From: Salinirussus sp.
GTDB lineage: Archaea > Halobacteriota > Halobacteria > Halobacteriales > Haloarculaceae
Direction: 5' to 3'
DNA: 12,344 nt
NCBI GenBank assembly: GCA_028275005.1
Contig: JAQCNN010000120.1
Coordinates: 1-12,344 of the forward strand
The notes below the pieces were generated by a model. The model did not search any database. It was not told the DNA's origin and was given only the letters and a program-made list of their open reading frames with translations. Within the stretch, counting starts at the first letter, position 1. Each line of letters opens with the position of its first letter. Of this stretch, positions 1 through 6,007 are shown piece after piece. Made by a program: the position numbers and the translations under genes.

Positions 1-201
1 GTCGGTGATCGTGTAGTTGCGGACGTGACCCATGTGCATCTCCCCGGAGGGGTAGGGGAACATCGCCAGGACGTACGCGGGGTCCTCGGCGTCGTCCTCG
101 ATGTGGAACACCTCCTCGTCGTCCCAGACGCGCTGCCACTTGGACTCGATGTCGGTGTGGTCGAACCCCCGCTCGCGCTGCGCTCCGCTTCCGGTGCTCA
201 T
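1..201 (-). CDS. leuS: Leucyl-tRNA synthetase, N-terminal 67 residues (runs off the window)
   Basis: Class I aminoacyl-tRNA synthetase charging tRNA-Leu with leucine in the cytoplasm. Only the first 67 codons are present. Visible are the N-terminal segment with DIESKWQRVWDD, then FPYPSG at residues 48-53 and the class I HIGH signature as HMGH at residues 56-59, followed by VRNYTITD. FPYPSG directly before HMGHVRNY is diagnostic of LeuRS. The ATG at 201 is chosen because an ATG at 208 is out of frame and a box A-like stretch (228-235) lies about 30 bases upstream. The gene follows the alanine dehydrogenase-like gene on the same strand after 100 bases. The family identification is secure; the rest of the gene is outside the window. 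Confidence 0.93.
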   Translation of the reverse strand, partial: MSTGSGAQRERGFDHTDIESKWQRVWDDEEVFHIEDDAEDPAYVLAMFPYPSGEMHMGHVRNYTITD

Positions 202-227
202 GTGTCATCTGTTGGGATACCGACGGT

Positions 228-235
228 GCTATACC
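228..235 (-). promoter_or_regulatory. Probable box A of leuS
   Basis: Read on the minus strand this is GGTATAGC, centred about 30 bases before the leuS ATG at 201. It is an AT-rich patch in a GC-rich spacer, at the distance seen for other genes here. Inferred from position and composition only. Confidence 0.5.
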
Positions 236-271
236 TTTCCCTTGGGCGGCCGGCGTCGACACCCCGGTGGT

Positions 272-298
272 CCGGCACGCAACTGCCGGCACCGGTGC
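272..298 (-). terminator. Inverted repeats just downstream of the alanine dehydrogenase-like gene
   Basis: Immediately after the stop codon at 302 (minus direction) lie a 10-bp perfect palindrome, GCACCGGTGC (289-298), and a hairpin with arms CCGGCA (272-277) and TGCCGG (284-289) around a 6-base loop. The two structures share bases and would compete. No oligo-T tract follows directly, so a role in termination or 3'-end processing is only a possibility. Confidence 0.25.
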
Positions 299-301
299 GG
301 C

Positions 302-1288
302 TCAGCCGTCAGTGCCCACGAGGGCAAAGTCGGTTCCGACCCCGTCCTCGCGGGCCTGTTCGTAGACGACGTGGGCGGCGGCGACGTCCTGGATCGCCAG
401 CCCGGTCGAGTCGAAGACGGTGACACCGTCGTCGGCCTCGCGGCCGGCCGCCCCTCCGCCGACCACCTCGGCGAGTTCGGCGTGGATATCCTCGCCGTCG
501 AGCACGCCCTCGGCCCAGGGGACGTTGATCTCTCCGGAGTGGGTGCACTGGTCGTAGTCGTCGATGACGAGCGTGGCCTGTTCGAGCACGCTGTCGGCGA
601 CCTCGTGTTTCCCCTCGGCGTCGGCCCCCATCGCGTTGAGGTGGGTGTCCTCGCCGACGCTGGTGACGATTGGCTCGCGAACCGGTGTCGTCGTCGAGAC
701 GACGTCGCAGGCGGCGGCCTCGTCGACCGTCCCCTCCCGGACCTCGTAGGCCCCGCCGTAGCGCTCACGAAAGGCCGCGATGGCCGCCGCGTCGCGGTCG
801 GCGACGACCACCGTCTCGATATCCCTGACCTGGGCAACCCCTTCCAGTTGGCTGTAGGACTGGACCCCCGCGCCCACCAACCCGAGTGAGGTGGCGTCCA
901 CACGGGCGAGGTGACGGGTGGCGACAGCGGCGGCCGCGCCCGTCCGTAACCGGGTCAGGGTGGTCCCGTCCAGCAGTGCGAGCGGGAGCGCCGTCACCGG
1001 GTCGGAGTAGACCATCGTCCCGATGACCGTCGGCAGGTCGTGACGGCTGGGGTTCTCCGGGTGGGAGTTGACCCACTTGACACCCGCCGCCTCCCAGTCG
1101 CCGGCGTCGATGTAGGCGGGCATCGAGCGAAAGTCACCGTCGTGCTGGGGGAGGTCGATGTAGGACTTTGCGGGCATCTCCGTGTCCCCACGGGCGTCGG
1201 CCGCAAAGGCGCCCTCGACGGCGTCGATAACCCGCCCCATCGAGGCGCTCTCGGTCACGTCCGACGGGTCGAGAAGCAGCGTCTCCAT
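302..1288 (-). CDS. Ornithine cyclodeaminase/mu-crystallin family; probable alanine dehydrogenase
   Basis: NAD(P)-dependent enzyme of the OCD/mu-crystallin family, 328 residues, the usual family length. In archaea this family includes an alanine dehydrogenase (characterised in Archaeoglobus) that interconverts pyruvate plus ammonia and alanine. Visible are Lys41 and Arg54 in the N-terminal substrate region, Lys71 before WVNSHPENP, RTGAAAA at 115-121, the Rossmann motif GLVGAGVQSYSQLEG at 136-150, and a conserved acidic stretch VFDSTGLAIQD at 291-301. The ATG at 1288 fits a box A at 1313-1318. It lies 41 bases downstream of the aspartoacylase-like gene on the same strand, but its own promoter suggests independent expression. 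Substrate is not settled by sequence: alanine, ornithine or a ketimine are all possible within the family. Confidence 0.9.
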   Translation of the reverse strand: METLLLDPSDVTESASMGRVIDAVEGAFAADARGDTEMPAKSYIDLPQHDGDFRSMPAYIDAGDWEAAGVKWVNSHPENPSRHDLPTVIGTMVYSDPVTALPLALLDGTTLTRLRTGAAAAVATRHLARVDATSLGLVGAGVQSYSQLEGVAQVRDIETVVVADRDAAAIAAFRERYGGAYEVREGTVDEAAACDVVSTTTPVREPIVTSVGEDTHLNAMGADAEGKHEVADSVLEQATLVIDDYDQCTHSGEINVPWAEGVLDGEDIHAELAEVVGGGAAGREADDGVTVFDSTGLAIQDVAAAHVVYEQAREDGVGTDFALVGTDG

Positions 1289-1312
1289 ACGGTGACCTGA
1301 CCCGGCGGCACA

Positions 1313-1318
1313 CTTAAT
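1313..1318 (-). promoter_or_regulatory. Box A of the alanine dehydrogenase-like gene
   Basis: The minus strand reads GAATTAAGTG around this site. Its centre is 27.5 bases upstream of the ATG at 1288, the spacing expected for a leaderless haloarchaeal transcript. Confidence 0.65.
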
Positions 1319-1329
1319 TCCCCGTCCGC

Positions 1330-2286
1330 TCAGTACGTGTCCACGTCGGTGCCAACCGAGCAGATGTACTCGCCGGTGGCGACCTGTGGGAGCCGGCGTG
1401 TCCGCCAGAAGATGCCGCTCGAATCCGCGGTCACCTCGGCCTTTACCGAGCCGAACACATCGGTCACGGTAAACAGTGTCTGCCCCCGGGACACCCGGTC
1501 GCCGAGGTCGACTGCGAGGTCGACGAGCCCGCCTGCGGGAGCGCCGTACTGTTCGAACCCGTTGGCACGGGTCTGGCGCTCGGTGGCGACCTCCTCATCG
1601 AGCAGGTCGTAGTACCGCAGGACGTTGAACACCCCGTCGACACCCTTCCGGATGGCCTGCTCGTCCCAGCCGACCGAGCCGCCGAGTTCGGGGTCCACCG
1701 TCGGCACCCCCTCGTCCGGCGCGGCGCGGGCGAGCTGGCCGTCCGGGCCCCGCTGGTCGAGCACGTAGCCACAGCCAAAGACCTTCGCGAGCTCGAGACA
1801 CTCGTCGTGGAGCCGGTGTCGGGAGCCACACCGGACCCGGACCTCCTCGATCATCCGGGAGGTCGACCCCTGGTGCAGGTCGAGCACCAGGTCCGCACGG
1901 GTCGCGGGGTCGAAGGTGGCGGCCGCGACCCGCTCCGAGGAGGTCCCGTCGCTGTCCCCGGGGTAGGCGCGGTTGAGCTTGGTGTCGTCGATCGGGTTGC
2001 GGTGCTCGGCCACCTGGAAGGCGTGGTAGTTGGCGACGCCGACGACCAGCAGTGTCCCCGCGAGTTTCGTGGGGTCGAGCTGTGGAACAACCCGGCTGAT
2101 GACGCCGACGCCGTTGAGCTCGTCGCCGTCGCTGCCGGCCTGCAGGTAGAGCGTCGGCCCGTCCCGTGCCCCGTTGACGACGGCGACGGGGAGGCCGACC
2201 GCCGCCCCGTCGCGGCTCTCGCCGATGGGGAGTCGGCCGGTGTCGACCTCCCCAGGAGCGGCCTGCGCCGAACCCAGACTCGTCAT
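1330..2286 (-). CDS. Succinylglutamate desuccinylase/aspartoacylase-like metallohydrolase
   Basis: Zinc carboxypeptidase-fold (M14-like) protein of the AstE/AspA group, 318 residues from the ATG at 2286. Family members hydrolyse N-acyl amino acids; the substrate here is unknown. Motifs seen are QAGSDGDELNG (49-59) at the first metal site, NYHAF (86-90), NRAYPGD (105-111) and VLDLHQGS (134-141), whose His138 is the expected third zinc ligand. The C-terminal part (about 245-318) is beta-rich and lipoyl-like, as in other AstE-type proteins. Oddity: the usual metal-binding HGxE is DGDE, so Asp53 replaces the first His. The open frame extends to an ATG at 2514, but that extension overlaps the promoter and 5' end of the divergent gene at 2420, and a box A at 2311-2317 supports 2286. 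Confidence 0.85.
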   Translation of the reverse strand: MTSLGSAQAAPGEVDTGRLPIGESRDGAAVGLPVAVVNGARDGPTLYLQAGSDGDELNGVGVISRVVPQLDPTKLAGTLLVVGVANYHAFQVAEHRNPIDDTKLNRAYPGDSDGTSSERVAAATFDPATRADLVLDLHQGSTSRMIEEVRVRCGSRHRLHDECLELAKVFGCGYVLDQRGPDGQLARAAPDEGVPTVDPELGGSVGWDEQAIRKGVDGVFNVLRYYDLLDEEVATERQTRANGFEQYGAPAGGLVDLAVDLGDRVSRGQTLFTVTDVFGSVKAEVTADSSGIFWRTRRLPQVATGEYICSVGTDVDTY

Positions 2287-2310
2287 TACCGGTACGGAGG
2301 CCCCCACGTT

Positions 2311-2317
2311 CTTTAGC
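2311..2317 (-). promoter_or_regulatory. Box A of the aspartoacylase-like gene
   Basis: Minus strand GCTAAAG, centred 28 bases upstream of the ATG at 2286. It argues for the short start over the longer open frame. Confidence 0.55.
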
Positions 2318-2391
2318 GGTTCGATTGGCGCTCTCCACGCCCTGTCGTCCCGGCTGACGGGGGTCCCGTCGCCGCCGTGGGACCGACGCGG

Positions 2392-2399
2392 CTTAGTGG
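2392..2399 (+). promoter_or_regulatory. Probable box A of the small membrane protein gene
   Basis: CTTAGTGG, centred about 25 bases upstream of the GTG at 2420. It is compatible with leaderless transcription from or next to the start codon. Confidence 0.5.
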
Positions 2400-2419
2400 T
2401 GGCTGGCACTACTAGCTGT

Positions 2420-2677
2420 GTGAGCGAAAACGAGACGGGCCCGGGTCGGCTGCTCGAGGCGCTCGACGCCCGGCGAAACGCGCTGGTGGGGTTTGCCGTC
2501 GGTATCGTCGTCACCGCTGCCGTCTTTGGCTTTTTTGTGCTGCTGCCCGGCGCGACGACCCGCTCGCCGGTCTACTACGGGGCGCTTGCCTTCGTGCTGG
2601 CGATGGCCCTCGGCGGTCTGGCAACGACCCTGCTGCTGGCCTACCGTGCCTACCGGCTCTCCCGGGAGCTACAGTAG
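2420..2677 (+). CDS. Small two-TM membrane protein, unknown function
   Basis: An 85-residue protein starting at GTG 2420. A short polar N-terminus (residues 1-20) is followed by two hydrophobic helices, about residues 21-43 (ALVGFAVGIVV onward to FFVLLPG) and 52-76 (YYGALAFVLAMALGG onward), separated by a short TTRSP turn. The C-terminus is basic (RAYRLSREL). It resembles the small hairpin membrane proteins common in haloarchaea; I cannot assign a function. The GTG is preferred over an upstream ATG at 2174 because the upstream part of that frame is antisense to the neighbouring enzyme gene, and a box A precedes the GTG. Its last nine bases overlap the 3' end of the convergent PhoU/TrkA-C gene. 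Confidence 0.8.
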   Translation: MSENETGPGRLLEALDARRNALVGFAVGIVVTAAVFGFFVLLPGATTRSPVYYGALAFVLAMALGGLATTLLLAYRAYRLSRELQ

Positions 2678-3859
2678 CTCGGCCAGCCGGTCGACCCCCC
2701 CTCGGGGGCCCTTTGCGAGCACGATATCCCCGGCGTCGAGCCGGGTCTCGGGGCCCGGCGAGAGCACCCACAGCTTGTCGGCCTCGGGGTCGGTCCGCCG
2801 GACCCCGATAATCCGCATCCCGGTCCGGGTCTTCACCGTCAACCCCCCCAGTGTCGTCCCGTCCAGTTCCGCGCCGGCGCCGACCTCGCGACGGACGATC
2901 ACCTCGTCGCTCTCCCGGACGGCCTCCTCGACGACCGGGTGGGTGCCGATCCCCCTGAGCACCCCCTCACTGATCTCCAAGGCGGCGTCCGAGATGACCT
3001 CGACCGCCCCCGCGAACTGGACGAGCCCGCGCAGCGAGACGGGGTCCTCGACCCGGGCGGCCGCCCGCAGCGTCCAGGCCTCAAAGCGGGACTGGAGGGC
3101 GTCGACCTCCGCCTCCAGCTCGAACACCTCCTCGGCGAGGTTCTCCGAGTCGAAGAGCACGGCCCCGTAGGCCAGGTCGACCGCGAGCTCGCTCATATCC
3201 TTCATCAGGACGATCGAGTCGACCGCCCGGTCCAGGTCCGCCACCTCGGGCTCGACCGGCTCGGGGGGCTCGTAGGGCTCGCCGGTCACGTCCGGGTAGA
3301 CCGCCTGGATGCCCGTCTCCGGCCCACGGATCAGGAGGATATCACCGGCCCCGAGACGGGTGTCGGCGTCGGGGTTGAGCAGCCAGCCCTCGGCGCGCCG
3401 GACCGCGAGGACCCGCACACCCGTCTCCGCCTCCAGGGCTAGCCCGCCCAGTGTCTCCCCGGCGAGCGAGGAGTCGGCGACAAGCTCCGCCCGGACCAGT
3501 GTCTCGATGGCCTCCGGGAGTGCCCACCGGAGCTCGGCGGGCAGGCCGACCTCCTCTAGGACGACCTTTGCGATGTCGCCGGCGGCGTCGCTGATCTTCT
3601 CTGCGGCGCCCACCACCCCCAGGACGGGTGCGAGCCCCTCGGCGTCGTCGGGCGACCGGGCGGCCATTAGGAGACTCATTCGCGCGCGCAACTGGAGGAC
3701 GTCCATCCTCTCCTCGAGTTCGAGCACCTCGGCGGCCACCTCGTCGCTGTCGAGCAACACCGCCGAGTACGAGAGGTCGATGAGGAGCTCGGCGGTGTCT
3801 TTCATCTCGGCCAGCACGGCCTTGACACTGACCGGCTCGTAGCCGACCCCGTCGGACAT
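2669..3859 (-). CDS. Tandem PhoU + TrkA-C (RCK_C) domain protein, probable ion-transport regulator
   Basis: 396 residues made of two copies of one unit. Unit 1 (about 13-188) has a PhoU-like helical bundle (KDTAELLIDLSYSAVLLDS, with coiled-coil-like AAEVLELEERMDVLQ) and an RCK_C domain (TLGGLALEAETGVRVLAVRR, then TRLGAGDILLIRGP). Unit 2 (about 214-396) repeats both (KDMSELAVDLAYGAVLFDS; TLGGLTVKTRTGMRIIGVRR; TRLDAGDIVLAKGP). A Pro/Glu-rich linker (192-209) joins them. No membrane segment is present, so it is cytoplasmic. RCK_C domains bind small ligands and gate K+ and other cation transporters; PhoU-like domains often partner with transporters. No transporter is adjacent, so the partner is unknown. 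Start at ATG 3859, not the ATG nine codons upstream, because a box A sits 27.5 bases before it. Confidence 0.87.
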   Translation of the reverse strand: MSDGVGYEPVSVKAVLAEMKDTAELLIDLSYSAVLLDSDEVAAEVLELEERMDVLQLRARMSLLMAARSPDDAEGLAPVLGVVGAAEKISDAAGDIAKVVLEEVGLPAELRWALPEAIETLVRAELVADSSLAGETLGGLALEAETGVRVLAVRRAEGWLLNPDADTRLGAGDILLIRGPETGIQAVYPDVTGEPYEPPEPVEPEVADLDRAVDSIVLMKDMSELAVDLAYGAVLFDSENLAEEVFELEAEVDALQSRFEAWTLRAAARVEDPVSLRGLVQFAGAVEVISDAALEISEGVLRGIGTHPVVEEAVRESDEVIVRREVGAGAELDGTTLGGLTVKTRTGMRIIGVRRTDPEADKLWVLSPGPETRLDAGDIVLAKGPRGGVDRLAELL

Positions 3860-3882
3860 AACGGTCAGTCCGCGCCCCCGGG

Positions 3883-3890
3883 GCAAAAGC
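3883..3890 (-). promoter_or_regulatory. Box A of the PhoU/TrkA-C gene
   Basis: Minus strand GCTTTTGC, centred 27.5 bases upstream of the ATG at 3859. It fixes the start, because the longer open frame would begin inside the promoter. Confidence 0.6.
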
Positions 3891-3907
3891 GTTGCCTGCC
3901 GGCGCGT

Positions 3908-3957
3908 CGCTGGACGCCTGTCGACTGTGTGGCGGAGAACGCCACGCCTGTCCAGCG
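3908..3957. repeat. Nested inverted repeat between the PhoU/TrkA-C and citrate synthase genes
   Basis: Outer arms CGCTGGAC (3908-3915) and GTCCAGCG (3950-3957) are perfect reverse complements. Inside them, GTGGCG (3929-3934) and CGCCAC (3940-3945) form a second perfect pair around the 5-base loop GAGAA. A 9-base direct repeat ACGCCTGTC occurs at 3914-3922 and 3944-3952. The block lies between the two divergent box A elements, so it could be an operator region for either gene or a structured RNA element. Confidence 0.5.
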
Positions 3958-3993
3958 CGGTCGAACGCCGGGACCCGCCTCCGGCGCACGAAT

Positions 3994-4006
3994 GATAATG
4001 TTTTTT
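3994..4006 (+). promoter_or_regulatory. Probable box A region of citrate synthase
   Basis: GATAATG followed by six T, ending 26 bases before the ATG at 4032. It is the only AT-rich patch in this spacer on this side and lies at leaderless-transcript distance. The exact TATA centre is ambiguous. Confidence 0.6.
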
Positions 4007-4031
4007 CCCCGCAGGTTGGAAGGCTGGCGGT

Positions 4032-5183
4032 ATGGTCGAACAACTTCACAAAGGACTGGAGGGTGTGTTGGCCGCGGAGTCGGAGATGAGCTACATCGAC
4101 GGCGACGGGGGCAGGCTCGTCTACCGCGGGTACGACATCGAGGAGCTCGCGCGCCGGGCCAGCTACGAGGAGGTGCTCTACCTGCTCTGGGAGGGGGAGC
4201 TCCCGACCGCCGACGAGCTCGCGAACTTTGCGGAGCCGATGGCGGCCGAGCGCGGCGTCGCCGACAGCGTGCTCACGACGCTTGCGGACCTGGCGGAGGC
4301 CGACGAACGGCCGATGGCTGCGCTCCGGACCGGCGTCTCGATGCTCTCGACGAACGAACCCGAGCACGACGCCGACCCGGAGGACAGTGACGCCGCCCGC
4401 CGGAAGGCCCGGCGGATCGTCGCGAAGGTCCCGACTGTCCTCGCAAACTACGACCGCTTTCGCCGCGGCGAGGCCCACATCGAGCCCCGCACGGACCTCT
4501 CGTATGCGGCTAACTTCCTCTACATGCTCACCGGCGAGGAGCCAAGCGAGGTTGCCGCCGAGACCTTCGACATGGCGCTGATCCTCCACGCCGACCACGG
4601 GCTCAACGCCTCCACCTTCACCGCGATGGTTGTCGGCTCGACGCTCGCGGACGTCTACTCCGCGGTCACCGCCGGTATCGGCGCGCTGTCCGGGCCGCTC
4701 CACGGCGGCGCCAACCAGGACGTCATCGAGGCGCTCCTGGATCTTGACGACAGCGGCATGGACCCCGTCGAGTGGGTCAAAGAAAAGTCAGACGCCGGCG
4801 AGCGCGTCCCCGGCTGGGGCCACCGCGTCTACAGCACGAAGGACCCCCGGGCGGCGATCCTCCAGGACAAACTCGAGGACCTCTCGACGGCTGACGGCGA
4901 GACAAAGTGGCTCGACTACACGACCGGCATCGAGGCCTATCTCACCGACGAACAGGGGCTGCCCGAGAGCGGCATCGCCCCGAACGTCGACTTCTACTCC
5001 GGTGCCGTCTACTACAAGCTCGGCATCCCCGTCGACATGTACACCCCCATCTTCGCGATGTCGCGGGCGGGCGGCTGGCTCGGTCACGTCCTCGAGTACC
5101 AGGCCGACAACCGGCTCATCCGGCCCCGCGGCCGCTACACGGGTCCGGAGGACCGCGACTTTACTCCGACCGACGAGCGGTAA
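4032..5183 (+). CDS. gltA: Citrate synthase
   Basis: Condenses acetyl-CoA and oxaloacetate to citrate, the entry step of the TCA cycle, in the cytoplasm. The 383 residues match the short archaeal/Gram-positive type of citrate synthase. Motifs include LILHADHGLNAST (183-195), GPLHGGANQDV (221-231) with catalytic His224, PGWGHRVY (260-267) with His264, NVDFYSGAVYYKLGIP (318-333) with catalytic Asp320, and SRAGGWLGH (344-352) plus RLIRPRGRYTG (361-371) for oxaloacetate and CoA contacts. All three catalytic residues are present, so it should be active; 2-methylcitrate synthase activity cannot be excluded from sequence. It is transcribed alone, divergent from the PhoU/TrkA-C gene and convergent with the gene ending at 5240. 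The ATG at 4032 gives the standard N-terminus and has a box A at the usual distance. Confidence 0.97.
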   Translation: MVEQLHKGLEGVLAAESEMSYIDGDGGRLVYRGYDIEELARRASYEEVLYLLWEGELPTADELANFAEPMAAERGVADSVLTTLADLAEADERPMAALRTGVSMLSTNEPEHDADPEDSDAARRKARRIVAKVPTVLANYDRFRRGEAHIEPRTDLSYAANFLYMLTGEEPSEVAAETFDMALILHADHGLNASTFTAMVVGSTLADVYSAVTAGIGALSGPLHGGANQDVIEALLDLDDSGMDPVEWVKEKSDAGERVPGWGHRVYSTKDPRAAILQDKLEDLSTADGETKWLDYTTGIEAYLTDEQGLPESGIAPNVDFYSGAVYYKLGIPVDMYTPIFAMSRAGGWLGHVLEYQADNRLIRPRGRYTGPEDRDFTPTDER

Positions 5184-5239
5184 GAGCCCTCACCCGGCGC
5201 GCTCGACCAGCCCCTGTTTGGCTCTGTGCTGTTGCGGTC

Positions 5240-5704
5240 TCAGAGAAACAGCTCGGGGTCCTCGTGTTGCACCGTCACCCGCGTGTCGGTTGCCAGGGTT
5301 CGTACGTGTGTGTACATCGCACCCTCGGTGTCGGCGCGCTCTCGCAGGGTCTCGACGTCCTCCAGTGACAGGTATGCCGGGAGGAAGACGGCCTCCTCGG
5401 CGGCTGTTGCCTCGGCCACCACGACCAGCAGCCGCACCCCCGCCGCGTCGGTCCGGAACGCGTGGGTCCGGTCGACCGCCCCGGTCTCGACTATCTCCTC
5501 GATACGCTCGTACTCCTCCTCGGGCACCAGCACGTCGAGCCCGAACAGTTCGTCGTCGACCGCGGCGGCGTCGCGGGTGGTGGCGACGACGGCGGTCCAC
5601 CCCTCCTCCCGGTAACGACCGGCCATCGCCTCGGCGTCCGCTAGCAGTTCCGCCCACTCGTCGGCAACCGCCGCCGGCGCGGGTGACTCGCGTGGCACGC
5701 TCAC
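5240..5704 (-). CDS. Conserved-looking haloarchaeal protein, unknown function
   Basis: About 154 residues, strongly acidic, with no signal peptide or membrane segment. An N-terminal helical part (DEWAELLADAEAMAGRYREE) is followed by alternating strands and helices (GWTAVVATTRD; FGLDVLVPEEEYERIEEIVE; GVRLLVVVAEA) and a C-terminus TVQHEDPELFL. The layout and ending resemble a haloarchaeal family I associate from memory with DUF7529; that label is unverified. The ATG at 5743 adds an unlikely hydrophobic stretch and lies upstream of the probable promoter. Of two in-frame GTG codons, 5704 gives an MSVPRE-type start, but the box at 5723-5728 sits at the canonical 27.5 bases from the second, 5698, so the protein may be two residues shorter. 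Convergent with citrate synthase, 56 bases apart. Confidence 0.8.
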   Translation of the reverse strand: MSVPRESPAPAAVADEWAELLADAEAMAGRYREEGWTAVVATTRDAAAVDDELFGLDVLVPEEEYERIEEIVETGAVDRTHAFRTDAAGVRLLVVVAEATAAEEAVFLPAYLSLEDVETLRERADTEGAMYTHVRTLATDTRVTVQHEDPELFL

Positions 5705-5722
5705 ACCCCGGGTCGGGCCGGG

Positions 5723-5728
5723 CAAAAG
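5723..5728 (-). promoter_or_regulatory. Box A of the 5240-5704 gene
   Basis: Minus strand CTTTTG within GTCTTTTGCC. Its centre is 21.5 bases from GTG 5704 and 27.5 bases from GTG 5698. The same core and the 27.5 spacing occur before the PhoU/TrkA-C gene, which slightly favours 5698 as the true start. Confidence 0.5.
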
Positions 5729-5802
5729 ACTCCCGGTCAGCACAATGTGCCTGCTGTCTGCCCCCGCCCGGGCTTAGGTCGATGACGGCCGCGTGCCGCC
5801 CG

Positions 5803-5818
5803 TCTGACGGCCGTCAGA
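5803..5818. promoter_or_regulatory. 16-bp perfect palindrome upstream of the ilvA distal promoter
   Basis: TCTGACGGCCGTCAGA equals its own reverse complement. It ends 44 bases before the box A at 5862. The symmetry fits a site for a dimeric DNA-binding protein; the protein is not identifiable from this window. Confidence 0.45.
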
Positions 5819-5861
5819 TCCGGGCGCTGTCGTGTGGTTTCCTCGATGACACGTGCCCCGT

Positions 5862-5873
5862 GGGTTTAAGTAC
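5862..5873 (+). promoter_or_regulatory. Distal box A upstream of threonine ammonia-lyase
   Basis: GGGTTTAAGTAC is one of the best matches in the window to a haloarchaeal box A. It predicts a transcript start near 5893, about 115 bases before the ilvA ATG. That implies a structured leader or a separate small RNA. The element could in principle also work on the minus strand. Confidence 0.6.
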
Positions 5874-5889
5874 TGATAGTCGCTCGGTT

Positions 5890-5913
5890 GGCGTGCAGTC
5901 GCGACTGCGTGTC
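5890..5913 (+). promoter_or_regulatory. Palindrome/hairpin at the predicted start of the ilvA leader
   Basis: The core GCAGTCGCGACTGC (5895-5908) is a perfect 14-bp palindrome. In RNA the stem can extend to ten pairs (5890-5899 with 5904-5913, three of them G-U) around a CGCG loop. It lies at the transcript start predicted by the box A at 5862-5873, so it could be an operator over the start site or a 5' hairpin of the leader. Confidence 0.4.
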
Positions 5914-5978
5914 ACACGTCCTTCCGGTGTCGGTTGGCGCCACGCGAGAGACCGTGCGGCCGCCCGCCAGGCCCCGGA

Positions 5979-5986
5979 GTTTTCAC
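5979..5986 (+). promoter_or_regulatory. Proximal box A of threonine ammonia-lyase
   Basis: GTTTTCAC, centred about 25.5 bases before the ATG at 6008. This would give a leaderless ilvA transcript, in addition to the longer one from the distal promoter. Confidence 0.45.
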
Positions 5987-6007
5987 CCGCGACGGTCTAC
6001 CGAACGT

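Larger units (their letters stand above)
5705..6007. other. 303-base intergenic region with promoters and two perfect palindromes
   Basis: This divergent spacer between the 5240-5704 gene and threonine ammonia-lyase contains no convincing gene. It holds a box for the minus-strand gene (5723-5728), a 16-bp palindrome (5803-5818), a strong-looking plus-strand box A (5862-5873), a 14-bp palindrome (5895-5908) and a second box close to the ilvA start (5979-5986). No tRNA T-loop motif was found. An open frame from GTG 5893 to 6042 encodes an Arg-rich, non-acidic 49-residue peptide that I do not believe. Confidence 0.7.

Noticed and set aside
2287..2514. 76-residue N-terminal extension of the aspartoacylase-like protein
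   Set aside because: It is Ser/Arg/Pro-rich, overlaps the promoter and 5' end of the divergent small membrane protein gene, and lies upstream of a box A for the 2286 start.
3342..4703. 453-codon open frame on the minus strand across citrate synthase and the PhoU/RCK_C gene
   Set aside because: It is antisense to citrate synthase and out of frame with the PhoU/RCK_C gene. Its Arg/Gly-rich translation resembles no family and is typical of shadow frames in GC-rich DNA.
5183..5225. AGAGCC / GGCTCT inverted repeat after the citrate synthase stop as a terminator
   Set aside because: Six-base arms with a 31-base loop and no T tract are too weak to support a terminator call.
5888..6007. 40-residue N-terminal extension of threonine ammonia-lyase
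   Set aside because: The extension is Cys/Arg-rich and matches nothing in the family. ATG 6008 gives the normal N-terminus with a box A at a suitable distance.
5744..6007. tRNA or other structured RNA gene in the intergenic region
   Set aside because: No T-loop motif, anticodon arm or cloverleaf pairing was found by eye; only the two palindromes stand out.
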